From Psychrobacillus sp. NEAU-3TGS (lineage in GTDB: Bacteria > Bacillota > Bacilli > Bacillales_A > Planococcaceae), in assembly GCF_029955155.1 (NCBI RefSeq), contig NZ_JAPNOZ010000012.1, forward strand, positions 1,061,753-1,125,752: a DNA stretch of 64,000 nt, read 5' to 3'. Below the pieces are notes generated by a model. That model worked only from the letters and a program-made list of their open reading frames with translations. It searched no databases and was not told the DNA's origin. The stretch's first letter is position 1, and each line of letters opens with the position of its first letter. Both the position numbers and the translations under genes were made by a program. Positions 42,805 to 53,127 of this stretch are shown here, piece by piece.

Positions 42805-44625
42805 TTATTCTGCTAAAAGTAATTGTTCTAGTTCATTTAGCTTTTCTTCAAATACTCGACATGCTTCTTCGATAGGAGCAGCTGTGTTCATATCGACGCC
42901 AGCTTTTTTCAATACTTCAATTGGAAAATCCGAGCAACCTGCTTTTAAAAATTCATTTATATAACGATCTACAGCCGGTTTACCTTCTGTTAAAATTTGA
43001 TTGCTTAATGCGGTAGCAGCACTTAAACCAGTTGCATATTGATATACGTAATAATTGTAGTAGAAATGAGGGATTCTCGCCCATTCTAATCCAATTTGCT
43101 CGTCGATGACGATCTCATCGCCAAAGTATTTTTGATTTAATTTGTAATACTCTTCCGTTAGCTTATCTGCTGTTAATGCTTCCCCGTCTTGGTCCAGCTG
43201 ATGGATAATATGTTCAAATTCTGCAAACATTGTTTGACGGAATACAGTTCCACGGAATCCTTCTAACCAATGATTTAACAAGTAAATTCGTTTTTTAGGA
43301 TCCTCAATTGTTTTTAATAAATAATCATTCAGTAATGCCTCGTTACAAGTAGATGCTACTTCTGCTACGAAAATGGAGTAATCACCATACACATACGGTT
43401 GGTTTGCGCGAGTATAATAACTATGAATACTATGGCCAAATTCATGTGCTAATGTAAACAAATTGTTTACATTATTTTGCCAGTTCATCAAAATGTATGG
43501 GTTTGTACCATACGTACCTGAAGAATATGCTCCAGAGCGCTTCCCTTTCGTTTCAACTACATCTACCCAGCGATTTTCTAAACCTTGTTTTACGATTGAT
43601 ACATATTCTTCTCCAAGCGGTGCAAAGCTTTTTAACATTGCATCGCAAGCTTCCTCATACGTATATTCCATTTTTAATTCTTTTACAAGTGGTGTGTATA
43701 AATCCCACATATGGAGCTCATTTAATCCTAGTACTTTTTTTCGTAAGCTAACATATTTATGGAGCAGATGAACATTTTTATTGACCGTTCCGACTAAATT
43801 ATCGTAGACGCTTTCAGGAATATGATTTCCCGACATAGCTGCTTCACGAGCAGAAGCGTATTTTCTAATTTTAGCGTTTACATTATCCCCTTTTACATTC
43901 CCAGCTAAAGTAGATGCAAATGTATTACGGAACTTGCCATATGTTTCATACATCGCTTTAAATGCGTCCTCTCGTACACGACCATCTTCACTTTCTAAAA
44001 AGCGTGAATATCGTCCGTGAGTGAGTTGTACTTCATTGCCATCTTCATCTTTGATCGATGGAAATTCCAAATCAGCATTGTTTAACTTACCGAATGTATC
44101 CGACGGTGAACCAGCCACTTCTGAAAACTGTGCAAGTAATGCTTCTTGTTCTTTAGGAAGCACGTGCGGACGTTCTAGATTAATTTCTTCTAAAAGTTGG
44201 CGGTATAATTGTAAATCACTGTTTTCAGATAAGTAGGTAGAAAGAGTTGACTCATCTAATGATAAAATTTCCGGCACTAAAAATGATAGTTCCGTAGAAA
44301 CTTTTACATATAGCGATTTAATACGGCTGTCCATCGCTTGATAAGTACTATTTGCTGTATCTTGATCAGAGCGCATATGAGCATACGTATAGAGCTTACG
44401 TAAACGCCCTGTAAGTTCATCACGATAAGTTAGTACCTCTAACAAAGCATTCGCACCATTTGCAATCGTCCCTTGAAATGCTGCTGCTTTCTCAGCTAAT
44501 TTAGCTACATCTTGGAATTCTTTTTCCCAAGCGTCATTGGAAGGAAAAATGTCTTCTAATTTCCAAGTTAGATGCTCTTCTACTTCCTCACGCGTTAATA
44601 CTTTGTTGTTTGTTTCTGTTGTCAA
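42805..44625 (-). CDS. pepF: Oligoendopeptidase F
   Basis: 606 residues of the M3B peptidase family. It shows the zinc motif LAHEFGHSIHSYY (HExxH), a downstream Glu ligand in FVAEVASTCNEALL and the end IPHFYYNYYVYQYATGLSAA. It cleaves short peptides in the cytoplasm. The raw ORF starts at 44643, but GAAGGGGAG 6 bases before the TTG at 44625 indicates a TTG start. Next to coiA and mecA as in B. subtilis. Confidence 0.93.
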   Translation of the reverse strand: MTTETNNKVLTREEVEEHLTWKLEDIFPSNDAWEKEFQDVAKLAEKAAAFQGTIANGANALLEVLTYRDELTGRLRKLYTYAHMRSDQDTANSTYQAMDSRIKSLYVKVSTELSFLVPEILSLDESTLSTYLSENSDLQLYRQLLEEINLERPHVLPKEQEALLAQFSEVAGSPSDTFGKLNNADLEFPSIKDEDGNEVQLTHGRYSRFLESEDGRVREDAFKAMYETYGKFRNTFASTLAGNVKGDNVNAKIRKYASAREAAMSGNHIPESVYDNLVGTVNKNVHLLHKYVSLRKKVLGLNELHMWDLYTPLVKELKMEYTYEEACDAMLKSFAPLGEEYVSIVKQGLENRWVDVVETKGKRSGAYSSGTYGTNPYILMNWQNNVNNLFTLAHEFGHSIHSYYTRANQPYVYGDYSIFVAEVASTCNEALLNDYLLKTIEDPKKRIYLLNHWLEGFRGTVFRQTMFAEFEHIIHQLDQDGEALTADKLTEEYYKLNQKYFGDEIVIDEQIGLEWARIPHFYYNYYVYQYATGLSAATALSNQILTEGKPAVDRYINEFLKAGCSDFPIEVLKKAGVDMNTAAPIEEACRVFEEKLNELEQLLLAE

Positions 44626-44687
44626 GATGAACTCCCCTTCCATTTGTTACGAAATTCGTATCACTAATTATTTTCTCAATTTTCAGG

Positions 44688-45845
44688 TCACTTTGCAAGG
44701 AAATCACTGTATAGAAGCTTATACATTTTTGATCTATTAATCTTCCATTTATAAATGTCAGCGTCTGATTTTATGAGACATTCCTGTAGGATCCACAAAT
44801 AGGTTTGGACTGCTTCTAATTGGATAGGAGAAGGCTGTTTAAGACCTATTGGACGATATTGTAGAAATACTTCACAATGTGCTCGATTCGCTTCCTCAAT
44901 AGGGACTTTAATTTGATTTAAATAGTCAATCCATTGTATTTGCCACTCCACTGCATGTACATTAAATGATTCTGCAAATGCAGTAGGAATTCCTATGAAA
45001 ATAGGTATTTCTCTGGGAGACTTTCTCCATCTATAGCATACTTCTAAAAACGGATTTTGAACTCCTTTTCTATTATAGAAATACAAGTTATTTATATGCA
45101 TAAAACGTTGCTTTCTATACATTTTGAAATACATGGCGTACTCTTTATCAGATAGCCGTTTGACAACTGCAAATGGCCAAGTTTGCTTATCCATCGGCAG
45201 CTTTTTTACTTTGACGATATACTTATTTGATTGGATATGAACTGGATTGGAAATATAGTGAAAGAACTTTGTTTGGGGACAGTAGGATATAATCATTTTC
45301 CCATTGGTGGGGGTTTCCAGGAAAAATTGCTGACGAAATGCAGATAATTGCATGATTCCTATTTCTTGAGGAGGGAACTCTGAAATGGATGGTGTCCTCA
45401 ATATCCATAGGGGTTCTATTTGGTGCTGCTTATAGCCTCTATTACGATCTTCAATGATAGTAGGTAATATGTGGCTACATTGATATTCAACAGCTACCTT
45501 GGAATGATTGTAGTGAACTAAAATATCTGGTCTTTGTTTAATATTTGGGATGTATGGCTCTAGTTGAGGCTTGCTATTACACTGTTGGAAAAACGTGTGT
45601 AATTGTAATTTGCCATTCAAGTGGTCTTCACTTTCACCTTCTGAAAAAGAATGTATACATTTAGACCTTCGCTTATGTGCAAAATGGGGAATTTTTAAGG
45701 GGCCGCTTTTCAATATTACTTCTTCCTTACACTGAATGCACTGAAATGTACTTTTGCGTTTTAAATCGTTTAAAAACTGTCGTGAATAGTTGGCAGATAT
45801 GATTATTTCACCTTGTTTTGTTTGTGCAGTTAGTATGGTCATCAC
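44688..45845 (-). CDS. coiA: Competence protein CoiA
   Basis: 385 residues. An N-terminal Cys pair (FQCIQCKEEVILKSG) and HFAHKRRSKCIHSFSEGESEDHLNGK are followed by a nuclease-like segment (RPDILVHYNHSKVAVEYQCS, with the D/ExK pattern), which is the CoiA domain. CoiA helps process imported DNA during transformation. The start is an ATG at 45845 behind GAGGTG. Its presence implies at least ancestral competence. Confidence 0.88.
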   Translation of the reverse strand: MMTILTAQTKQGEIIISANYSRQFLNDLKRKSTFQCIQCKEEVILKSGPLKIPHFAHKRRSKCIHSFSEGESEDHLNGKLQLHTFFQQCNSKPQLEPYIPNIKQRPDILVHYNHSKVAVEYQCSHILPTIIEDRNRGYKQHQIEPLWILRTPSISEFPPQEIGIMQLSAFRQQFFLETPTNGKMIISYCPQTKFFHYISNPVHIQSNKYIVKVKKLPMDKQTWPFAVVKRLSDKEYAMYFKMYRKQRFMHINNLYFYNRKGVQNPFLEVCYRWRKSPREIPIFIGIPTAFAESFNVHAVEWQIQWIDYLNQIKVPIEEANRAHCEVFLQYRPIGLKQPSPIQLEAVQTYLWILQECLIKSDADIYKWKINRSKMYKLLYSDFLAK

Positions 45846-45885
45846 CTCTACTCACTAATGTACGAATTTTCAATGAAAAAATCAA

Positions 45886-45914
45886 GAAAAAAACCTTCTT
45901 TTTACGGAAGGTTA
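45886..45914 (-). terminator. Terminator of mecA
   Basis: AACCTTC and GAAGGTT arms with a T7 run on the minus strand; the hairpin overlaps the mecA stop. Confidence 0.75.
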
Positions 45915-46577
45915 AAAATGCCTGTTTAGCTCTTGGAATACGTCATTTACAATGATTTCTTTTCCATATTCTTGAATCATATGAATAGTAGTTTTTGTAC
46001 TACTTGCAAATTCAGAAATAACGCTTAGTGTATTTAAAACAGTTTCAAATTCTGTTGTTTCCGAATTAAAAATTAAATGTAAGTGATACTTTTCTTCATA
46101 ATGATATAAGGATGTTTGGAAATCTACTTTATCCATTTTTTTTGATAGAACTAGTAAATCATCAAAGTTCTCAAACACGAATGTGTACTCTGAAGATATT
46201 TCTTCCCCATCATCCATGTAATGCGAAAACTCATCAAATTCGTGAGTTCCTAAAGAACTAGAGACACCATTTTTGAAAATTTTATTTGACAGGTCATCCA
46301 TTTCAAAATCATCTGATCGTTCCTCATGTTTTCCTATTTCCGTTCGAGTGACAATCACTTCCAAGCCTTTTTCCATCGCATGAACTTGTATCCATAACGG
46401 GCCATCTAATTCTTCAAAATGGTCATCATCATGAACCTCATCCATCATCTCCCAAAAAAGCTGCTCGCTCTTATCTTTGTTAAACCATATTTCATCTCGG
46501 CTGAAGCCTCTTTCTTCAATGTCGATGTATGAAATGTATACTTTGAAAGTGTTGTCATTGATACGTTCGATATCCAT
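45912..46577 (-). CDS. mecA: Adaptor protein MecA
   Basis: 221 residues: an N-terminal substrate-binding domain (MDIERINDNTFKVYISYIDIEERGFSRDEIW), an acidic linker, and a C-terminal ClpC-binding domain (SEYTFVFENFDDLLVLSKKM). MecA targets ComK, Spx and others to ClpCP. It lies between spx and coiA, keeping the B. subtilis order. Confidence 0.92.
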   Translation of the reverse strand: MDIERINDNTFKVYISYIDIEERGFSRDEIWFNKDKSEQLFWEMMDEVHDDDHFEELDGPLWIQVHAMEKGLEVIVTRTEIGKHEERSDDFEMDDLSNKIFKNGVSSSLGTHEFDEFSHYMDDGEEISSEYTFVFENFDDLLVLSKKMDKVDFQTSLYHYEEKYHLHLIFNSETTEFETVLNTLSVISEFASSTKTTIHMIQEYGKEIIVNDVFQELNRHF

Positions 46578-46730
46578 TTAACACATCTCCTTTCGCTTCC
46601 TACCGTCTCAATCATGTAGTGTCTACTACTATTGTATGTTGTTTGTGAAAAAAAGAAAAGGATTCCAACTTTTCTTTTCAAATAATTAATCACAAATGAA
46701 TTGTAAGAAAATTTATGCTTTAATGCAAGC

Positions 46731-46777
46731 AAAAAAAAGCTGACTATTTTCAAAAGTTCTTTGAAAATAATCAGCTG
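46731..46777 (-). terminator. Terminator of spx
   Basis: AGCTGATTATTTTC and GAAAATAGTCAGCT (minus strand) are followed by T8. Confidence 0.85.
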
Positions 46778-46785
46778 ATTAACTT

Positions 46786-47181
46786 TTAGTTCACAAGCCT
46801 TTGTGCTTCAAGTAACTGATATGCACGAACTTTTCTAGGTAAAAATCTACGAATTTCGTCTTCGTTATAGCCAACTTGTAGACGTTTTTCATCTAATATT
46901 ATTGGTCTACGAAGTAGTCCAGGATGTTCTTGAATTAGCTCATATAAACGTTGTAAAGGAAGGCTTTCCACATCTACATTTAGCTTCTGGAATATTTTAG
47001 AACGAGTTGAAATAATTTCATCTGTTCCATCCTCTGTCATTCGTAAAATTTCTTTTATTTCGCTTATTGTAAGTGGTTCAGAAAAAATATTACGCTCCAT
47101 ATATGGAATATCATGTTCTTCTAACCATGCTTTTGCTTTTCTACATGAAGTACAACTTGGTGAGGTAAATAACGTAACCAT
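46786..47181 (-). CDS. spx: Transcriptional regulator Spx
   Basis: 131 residues of the ArsC-like fold: [19 protein letters not shown] with the C10-C13 redox pair, the RxxP-type [14 protein letters not shown] region and [24 protein letters not shown]. Spx binds RNA polymerase alpha and switches on disulfide-stress genes. Two ATGs are adjacent (47184 and 47181); the second gives the canonical C10/C13 numbering. Confidence 0.95.
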   Translation of the reverse strand: MVTLFTSPSCTSCRKAKAWLEEHDIPYMERNIFSEPLTISEIKEILRMTEDGTDEIISTRSKIFQKLNVDVESLPLQRLYELIQEHPGLLRRPIILDEKRLQVGYNEDEIRRFLPRKVRAYQLLEAQRLVN

Positions 47182-47184
47182 CAT

Positions 47185-47566
47185 TTAAAAACACTTCCTT
47201 TCAATTGTTAGTTGTGTTATATGAAGTAGTTTATAATTAATTTAATGTAATTCTTTACTTTTTCAGTATACACCAAATTATAGTCATTTAAAATATGTTT
47301 ATAAGAAAAATTTACCCTCTAAATGAAGCTGTCACAAATTCGTTGAATATATAAGCTATACTTACATTCTAGAAAGAATTTTTATAGATGCTTTAATTAT
47401 ACCCTTCTTTTTTCTGTTATAAACATTATAATGAAATTTTTTTACATTCTCATTTAGAAGAAGGCTAATGAAAATAACTGTTACACTAACTAATACGTTT
47501 TTCATGAAATAAAGTTTCATAAAAATAAAAAAGATAGATTTTTTTTATAATCCTATCTTTTCTTAT
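47185..47566. other. spx upstream region, AT-rich, non-coding
   Basis: The most plausible spx promoter is TATACT (47265-47270, minus strand) with a weak TTTTAA 17 bases upstream (47288-47293). Several further AT-rich promoter-like stretches lie beyond it, as expected for a multi-promoter spx region, but none matches well enough to call. The terminator of the next gene takes the last 45 bases. No ORF supported. Confidence 0.4.
47521..47562 (-). terminator. Terminator of the glycoside-hydrolase-like gene
   Basis: AAGATAG and CTATCTT arms, then a T run on the minus strand. Confidence 0.7.
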
Positions 47567-48775
47567 TTAAGGTGTATAATCAACGCCAGGAGAATACTTA
47601 TTTCCTGCATTCCAAAGTAGGAATTCCTTAATACCTGCTTCATTTAATGCTTTTATTTGTTCTTCTACTTCCTCTTTACCATATGTTTGATAGTTGCCAG
47701 CACCTAGGTACGAAGCAGTAAAATCTTGAAGCCATGGCCTTGATACTGGTGGGTTTTCTAATTCTGCTAATTTTGCATTTTCTACTTTTGCATATTCTTG
47801 TACTAAGCGATAAGGCTCTAAATCCGGTTTTGCTATACCAAAATAAGGTGTCCAATGACTTGGATAAATCATGGAAGAAATAACGTCTACATTTTCGGAT
47901 ATCTTAGAGAAGTTTTGTCCAATTCCAGGCGCTTCCGGTAATGTAGCAGAGTATCCGAAAATATCTACTGATACTTGTACACCATAAGGTTTTAGCTTTT
48001 CTTTTGCATATGCAACAAAATCGGTAACCGCTGTAACTCTTCGTTGAACGGGGTCTTCTTGAGATTTTTCATATTTTCCCATGGAGTACTTTAATACATC
48101 TTCTCTATTTTCAAATCCCTCAGGAAATCGCACATAGTCAAATTGGATTTCTTTAAAGCCCATCTTCGCGGCTTCTATAGCAATTTCGACATTATAATCC
48201 CATACTTCTTGTAGAAAAGGGTTTACGAATGATTCCCCTCTTCCATTTTTCCAGACGGAAGATCCTTCCACAAACGACCATTCGGGCTTTCTTTCTGCTA
48301 GCTCCGTATCTTTAAAAACAACAACACGTGCTATTGGATATATTTCTTTCTCTTCCAATGTTTCTAGCATAGTTCGTGGATTTTTTATGTATGGCTTACC
48401 AATCTTATATTTCGTAAGCGATGATTCTTCATTGGGAATATAGGTTAAGTTACCAAAGTCGTCTTTAATATCAATTACCATCGCATTTAGCTCTGTCGCA
48501 TCTAATAAATTGACTAAATCCGCAAATCTGGAGCCACCTGCTGAATGTCCCGTTACATATACTCCTCTCACCGCATCAGGATAGTTAAATGTTAGTCCGG
48601 AGTCGTATATGAATAGTTTGGATGTTGTAACGACCTTCTCATCAATCGGTTTTAAACTAAACTCTTTTGTGGAAAAATCTTTTGCGAATAGTTTAGATTC
48701 CGCAAATACAGTTGTAGGTAATAGTACAGCAGCTGCTACACTTAATGAGGCTAGTATTTTAATAGGCTTCTTCAT
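47567..48775 (-). CDS. Secreted putative glycoside hydrolase (DUF4015 family)
   Basis: 402 residues. A signal peptide (MKKPIKILASLSVAAAVLLPTTVFA, cut after VFA) is followed by a TIM-barrel domain of the DUF4015 type: AVRGVYVTGHSAGG, ELNAMVIDIKDDFGNLTY, MGFKEIQFDYVRFPEG with likely catalytic acids, VSVDIFGYSA and a terminal LLWNAGNKYSPGVDY. Substrate unknown, probably a polysaccharide or cell wall. Monocistronic. Confidence 0.85.
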   Translation of the reverse strand: MKKPIKILASLSVAAAVLLPTTVFAESKLFAKDFSTKEFSLKPIDEKVVTTSKLFIYDSGLTFNYPDAVRGVYVTGHSAGGSRFADLVNLLDATELNAMVIDIKDDFGNLTYIPNEESSLTKYKIGKPYIKNPRTMLETLEEKEIYPIARVVVFKDTELAERKPEWSFVEGSSVWKNGRGESFVNPFLQEVWDYNVEIAIEAAKMGFKEIQFDYVRFPEGFENREDVLKYSMGKYEKSQEDPVQRRVTAVTDFVAYAKEKLKPYGVQVSVDIFGYSATLPEAPGIGQNFSKISENVDVISSMIYPSHWTPYFGIAKPDLEPYRLVQEYAKVENAKLAELENPPVSRPWLQDFTASYLGAGNYQTYGKEEVEEQIKALNEAGIKEFLLWNAGNKYSPGVDYTP

Positions 48776-49004
48776 AAAATTCTCCTTTCTTTCCTTAGTG
48801 TTCCTTTATTCTAACAATACTAAACCATCAATGAAAGAGAAATAGTGCTTATAATGTTACGAACACTTCTCCTAGGTTGTGCTTACTTAATAGAGATAAT
48901 ACGTCGTAAAAAGTTCTATAAGAGAACCACTTTCCATCACCTGTCTATTAGTAAATACCTTAACTACAAGAGGAATAAACAATTACTATTCTTAGGTCAT
49001 ACAC

Positions 49005-49044
49005 AGAAAAACGGAGTAGCCCGTAGACCAACTCCGTTTTTCTT
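49005..49044 (-). terminator. Terminator of the rsbQ/PAS-GGDEF operon
   Basis: AGAAAAACGGAGT and ACTCCGTTTTTCT form a perfect 13-bp stem. Confidence 0.85.
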
Positions 49045-49077
49045 CTATATTTATGTTCCCCTTCACAGGCATTGATA

Positions 49078-50064
49078 TTAATCATTGTAGTGGTTAGCAT
49101 GCGTGACCTGGTTACGACCTCGTTTTTTTGAGGAATAAAGTGCCCGATCAGCTCGGGATTGAAGTGAACTTACTGTATCTCCTGTTATAAGTGTTGCAAT
49201 TCCAATACTTATGGTGACAGGTTGGTTTATCCAGCAAGCACCCTCTACACGCAACCGAATTCTTTCAGCTATTTTCTGGGCAATCGCTTGATCCGCATAA
49301 GGAAGAATCAATGCAAATTCCTCTCCACCATAACGAGCTGCAACATCTCCTTCTCTTAACTCCTCTTTCAGGATTATTCCTAATCCTTGAAGAACCTTGT
49401 CACCTGTTAAATGCCCATAGTTGTCGTTGATCTTTTTGAAATGATCCAAATCTAATAGCAATAATGAAAGGGATTGCGATTTTTTTGTAAATAAAGCGAT
49501 ATTAGAGGCTAAATCCTCTTGTAAACTTCGCCTATTCTTAAGGCCAGTCAGTCCATCGGTAGCAGCTAACTTTTCTAATTGTGCGTTTACTTCTAGTAGT
49601 TCTTTTTGCTTAAACTCCAATTCCCTTCTCAGAAGATCTAACTCGGCTATTTGCTCTCTCTTAACACGGTTGCGTGCTTCTGTCTCCTTTTTGACCGCAA
49701 GGAGGGATTGCTCATACTCGTAGCGTTTCTTTATTTGAAACAACATACAATCATTGACAATTTCACCATTTCGATTTTTGCGTATTGCATTAAGAAGGAA
49801 TGGAATATCATCATTGGTTTTCGACTTGAATGTAAGGTACATCTCCTCTACGCGTTCCTGTAGCTTAATAATAGGAAAAAAGTAAAGCTGATAAAATGAT
49901 TTGCTAGGAACCGTTAGAATGGTGTTAACGTGTTTTCCCTTCAACTCATATTGGTCATCAAAGCCAAGTAAACTAAGCAAAGTTTGATTGATTGTGCGAA
50001 TGATGCCCTCATCAGAAAGTGATAAGTAACCACATGGAGCATAATTCAATTGTTCATCTATCAA
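49078..50064 (-). CDS. PAS-GGDEF diguanylate cyclase with RsbP-type PAS sensor
   Basis: 328 residues. Residues 1-115 form a PAS domain that closely resembles the N-terminus of B. subtilis RsbP (EQLNYAPCGYLSLSDEG, TVPSKSFYQLYFFPIIKL). Residues 115-165 form a coiled coil. The GGDEF domain follows, with an active GGEEF site (246-250) and an RxxD inhibitory site (REGD, 237-240). It should make c-di-GMP under control of the PAS. The TTG start has AAGGAG 8 bases upstream, inside the end of rsbQ, 5 bases after its stop. RsbP itself carries a PP2C phosphatase in place of GGDEF. Confidence 0.9.
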   Translation of the reverse strand: MIDEQLNYAPCGYLSLSDEGIIRTINQTLLSLLGFDDQYELKGKHVNTILTVPSKSFYQLYFFPIIKLQERVEEMYLTFKSKTNDDIPFLLNAIRKNRNGEIVNDCMLFQIKKRYEYEQSLLAVKKETEARNRVKREQIAELDLLRRELEFKQKELLEVNAQLEKLAATDGLTGLKNRRSLQEDLASNIALFTKKSQSLSLLLLDLDHFKKINDNYGHLTGDKVLQGLGIILKEELREGDVAARYGGEEFALILPYADQAIAQKIAERIRLRVEGACWINQPVTISIGIATLITGDTVSSLQSRADRALYSSKKRGRNQVTHANHYND

Positions 50065-50069
50065 ATAAT

Positions 50070-50900
50070 CTACTCCTTACTAAGTGTACTCACATAGCCG
50101 ACAGTCAAATATTCTCTAATTAAACGAATGGTTTCTTCCGGATGGCTCATATGTGGACAATGCCCAGTAGCCTCCATAAAACATAACGTGTTTTTTGGCA
50201 GATGGCGATTCATGTAATTTCCTACTTCAATTGGAGCAATTACATCCTCAGAGCATTGAAGAATAAGCGATGGCACCAAAACTTTTTTCAAGTCTTCTCG
50301 GTTATCAGAAAAGAAAGTAGCAATTGCAAATTGACGAGCAACCGTCGGATCTGTTGAACAAAAGCTTTCCTCTAATTCTTTCGAAAGCTCTGGACGATCA
50401 GGATTTTTCATAATGACCTTTGAAAGATAATTTGACCAGCCGATATAATTCATCTCCATCATATCGATCAACCCTTCCAGTTCCTCTCTCTCAAATCCAC
50501 CATTATAATCAGGTTGATCATTCAGATAACGAGGCGATGGTCCTATCATGATGAGATGTTCAAATAGATTTGGCTTTTGTATAGAAGCCAACATTCCTAT
50601 GGTGCTACCAACTGAATGTCCAACAAAAGTTATTTCTTTCAAATCCAGTGCAGCACATATTTCCACTAAATCGTTTGCATATCCATAAAGATCGCTATAT
50701 TTACTAGGATCGTATGCATTATAATCAGATTTCCCTGAACCCACATAATCAAAAAGAATGATACGATAGTTTTCTTCGAAAGCAGGAGCCACTAACCTCC
50801 ACATATTTTGGTCACATCCGAAGCCCGGAGCAAACAACATTGTCCGTGTGCCTTTACCGGAAATATTTACGTTATTACGGAAAAGAACATCTTGATACAT
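50070..50900 (-). CDS. rsbQ: RsbQ-type alpha/beta hydrolase
   Basis: 276 residues matching RsbQ end to end, with the catalytic triad at exactly the RsbQ positions: Ser96 in GHSVGS, Asp219 in CSEDV and His247 in ATGHCPH. In B. subtilis RsbQ acts with the PAS domain of RsbP to sense energy stress and start the sigma-B cascade, probably by providing a small hydrophobic signal. Here it is coupled to a PAS-GGDEF protein. ATG start behind GATGGGGA. Confidence 0.9.
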   Translation of the reverse strand: MYQDVLFRNNVNISGKGTRTMLFAPGFGCDQNMWRLVAPAFEENYRIILFDYVGSGKSDYNAYDPSKYSDLYGYANDLVEICAALDLKEITFVGHSVGSTIGMLASIQKPNLFEHLIMIGPSPRYLNDQPDYNGGFEREELEGLIDMMEMNYIGWSNYLSKVIMKNPDRPELSKELEESFCSTDPTVARQFAIATFFSDNREDLKKVLVPSLILQCSEDVIAPIEVGNYMNRHLPKNTLCFMEATGHCPHMSHPEETIRLIREYLTVGYVSTLSKE

Positions 50901-51067
50901 AATGAATCCCCATCAATTCTTATAATTTATATCTATTTAATTTACAATAGTCTACAAAATAATTAGTAACTTTATTATATACTATTCTAGTTATACCAAC
51001 AATTAAAGACTGTGTTGAAGAGATTGCGGTCACTTTATAGAAATACACTAATATTTTAGTTTATACA

Positions 51068-51102
51068 TAAAAAAATCGGCCATTCTAGTATGAATGACCG
51101 AT
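51068..51102 (-). terminator. Terminator of the opp operon
   Basis: ATCGGTCATT and AATGGCCGAT (minus strand, one mismatch) are followed by T7. Confidence 0.8.
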
Positions 51103-51109
51103 AGTTATA

Positions 51110-52048
51110 TTATTTGGAACTGGAAAGAGCTCTTAATGATTCTAACTCTTTTTCAGAGCAATAAACAAAATGTCCAGGCGTTACTTCTCTCATCGCAATT
51201 TCTTCCCCATCTTGATAATTATGATTGGCAGGATCATACGATTTACGTACACGAGTGCGCTCATAATCTGGATCAGGAAGTGGAATAGCTGATAATAGAG
51301 ACTGTGTATATGGATGCATTGGATTTGCATATAATTCTTCCGCTGTAGCTAACTCGACAAGTTTACCAAAATACATTACACCAATACGGTCAGAAATGTA
51401 TTTTACCATGGACAAGTCATGTGCGATGAATAAATAAGTTAATCCTTTTTCTTCTTGTAGTTCTTTTAGTAAGTTTACAACCTGTGCTTGAATCGATACA
51501 TCAAGTGCAGAAATAGGCTCGTCCGCAATGATAAATTCAGGATTAACAGCAAGCGCTCTTGCGATTCCTAGACGCTGACGCTGTCCACCTGAGAATTCAT
51601 GTGCATAACGATCCGCATGCTCACGGTTTAACCCAACTGTTTCCAAAAGTTCTACTACCTTTTCTTTTCGTTCTTTTGGATTTTTCACAAGCCCGTGAAT
51701 ATCCAAACCTTCCGCAATAATATCCAATACTTTCATACGTGGATTTAATGATGCATATGGATCTTGGAAAATCATTTGCATTTTACGGTTGAATTCTTTT
51801 AAATCTTTTTTCGATTTCTTGTCATGTACATTTACACCATCGTAAATTACTTGACCATCAGTTGCGTCATAAAGACGGATAATTGTACGCCCTGTCGTTG
51901 ATTTACCACAACCTGACTCACCAACTAGACCTAATGTTTCCCCTTTATAAATATCAAAGCTTATATCATCTACCGCACGAACTTCATTTGGCTTACCTTG
52001 ATTGAAATATTGCTTTAAATTTTTAATTTCGAGTAATTTTTCAGCCAT
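51110..52048 (-). CDS. oppF: Oligopeptide ABC transporter ATP-binding protein OppF
   Basis: 312 residues: Walker A GESGCGKSTTGR, Q loop FQDPYASLNPR, signature [15 protein letters not shown], Walker B FIIADEPISALD and the OppF C-terminal region ending in FVYCSEKELE. Together with OppD it powers peptide import. Its start overlaps the oppD stop. Last gene of the operon. Confidence 0.93.
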   Translation of the reverse strand: MAEKLLEIKNLKQYFNQGKPNEVRAVDDISFDIYKGETLGLVGESGCGKSTTGRTIIRLYDATDGQVIYDGVNVHDKKSKKDLKEFNRKMQMIFQDPYASLNPRMKVLDIIAEGLDIHGLVKNPKERKEKVVELLETVGLNREHADRYAHEFSGGQRQRLGIARALAVNPEFIIADEPISALDVSIQAQVVNLLKELQEEKGLTYLFIAHDLSMVKYISDRIGVMYFGKLVELATAEELYANPMHPYTQSLLSAIPLPDPDYERTRVRKSYDPANHNYQDGEEIAMREVTPGHFVYCSEKELESLRALSSSK

Positions 52049-53112
52049 TAGTAAGTACCTCCTTCCGTTCCTTCGTAGTAACGACTACCTGGATATTTTT
52101 TCATACGCTCGCGTATTGCTAAAGGTGGATCTACTTGCGGAGCATCTGGATGTAATAACCAAGTTGCTGCATAATGCGTATCACTCACTTTGAAAAATGG
52201 TGGAACTTCCTCAAGGTCGATTTTCATCGCATAATCACTACGAAGAGCGAAAGCATCACCTTTAGGAGGTGACAATAAATCTGGAGGTGTTCCCGGGATT
52301 GCATAAAGTTTCTCTTCTGCCGTATCAAGGGACGGCATTGAACTTAGTAATCCCCATGTATATGGATGTTGCGGATTATAGAAAATTTCATCTACTGTTC
52401 CGATTTCAACAATTTTCCCACCATACATAACAGCAACTCTATCTGCGACATTCGCTACTACACCAAGATCATGGGTAATAAAGATGATTGATGTATTAAT
52501 CTTCTTTTGTAAATCCTTCATTAACTCTAAAATTTGTGCTTGAATCGTTACGTCTAGAGCAGTAGTCGGTTCATCCGCAATTAATACTTGTGGATTACAT
52601 GCTAATGCAATGGCAATTACGATACGTTGGCGTTGCCCACCAGAAAACTGATGCGGATATTGCTTCATACGAGCTTCTGGTTTAGGCATACCTACTAGAC
52701 GAAGTAAATCGACTGCTTCTTTATGAGCCACTGATTTACTTACATTACGGTGCTTTAAAATCGGTTCCATAATTTGTTTTCCGATAGGCATCGTAGGATT
52801 CAAAGAAGTCATTGGATCTTGGAATATCATTGAGATATCTTTTCCACGAATCTTTTGCATTTCTCTGTCTGTCAGCTTCGTTAGATCTTTGCCGTTAAAT
52901 AAAATCTGCCCATTTTTAAATTCAGAGCTATGTTCAGGCAATAAGCGCATAATTGACTTAGTTGTTACGGATTTACCTGAACCAGACTCTCCAACGATTG
53001 CAAGCGTTTCTCCTTTTAATAAATCAAAGTTAACGCCACGAATTGCTTTCACTTCTCCTGCAAACGTATGGAAGGAAAGCTCTAGGTCTTTTACTTCTAA
53101 TATTTTCTCCAT
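52048..53112 (-). CDS. oppD: Oligopeptide ABC transporter ATP-binding protein OppD
   Basis: 354 residues with Walker [13 protein letters not shown], signature [15 protein letters not shown], Walker [12 protein letters not shown], and the oligopeptide-specific C-terminal extension ([26 protein letters not shown]). Order in the operon is A-B-C-D-F as in B. subtilis opp (spo0K), which also imports signalling peptides for sporulation and competence. Confidence 0.93.
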   Translation of the reverse strand: MEKILEVKDLELSFHTFAGEVKAIRGVNFDLLKGETLAIVGESGSGKSVTTKSIMRLLPEHSSEFKNGQILFNGKDLTKLTDREMQKIRGKDISMIFQDPMTSLNPTMPIGKQIMEPILKHRNVSKSVAHKEAVDLLRLVGMPKPEARMKQYPHQFSGGQRQRIVIAIALACNPQVLIADEPTTALDVTIQAQILELMKDLQKKINTSIIFITHDLGVVANVADRVAVMYGGKIVEIGTVDEIFYNPQHPYTWGLLSSMPSLDTAEEKLYAIPGTPPDLLSPPKGDAFALRSDYAMKIDLEEVPPFFKVSDTHYAATWLLHPDAPQVDPPLAIRERMKKYPGSRYYEGTEGGTY

Positions 53113-53127
53113 TTTCGCTTTCCTCCT

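Noticed and set aside
42541-42816. Plus-strand 91-codon ORF
   Set aside because: It lies in the GC-rich repeat element and runs over the pepF terminator; no ribosome site.
48845-49075. Plus-strand 76-codon ORF between two divergent/convergent genes
   Set aside because: It reads through the terminator of the PAS-GGDEF operon, lacks a ribosome site and gives a compositionally odd peptide.
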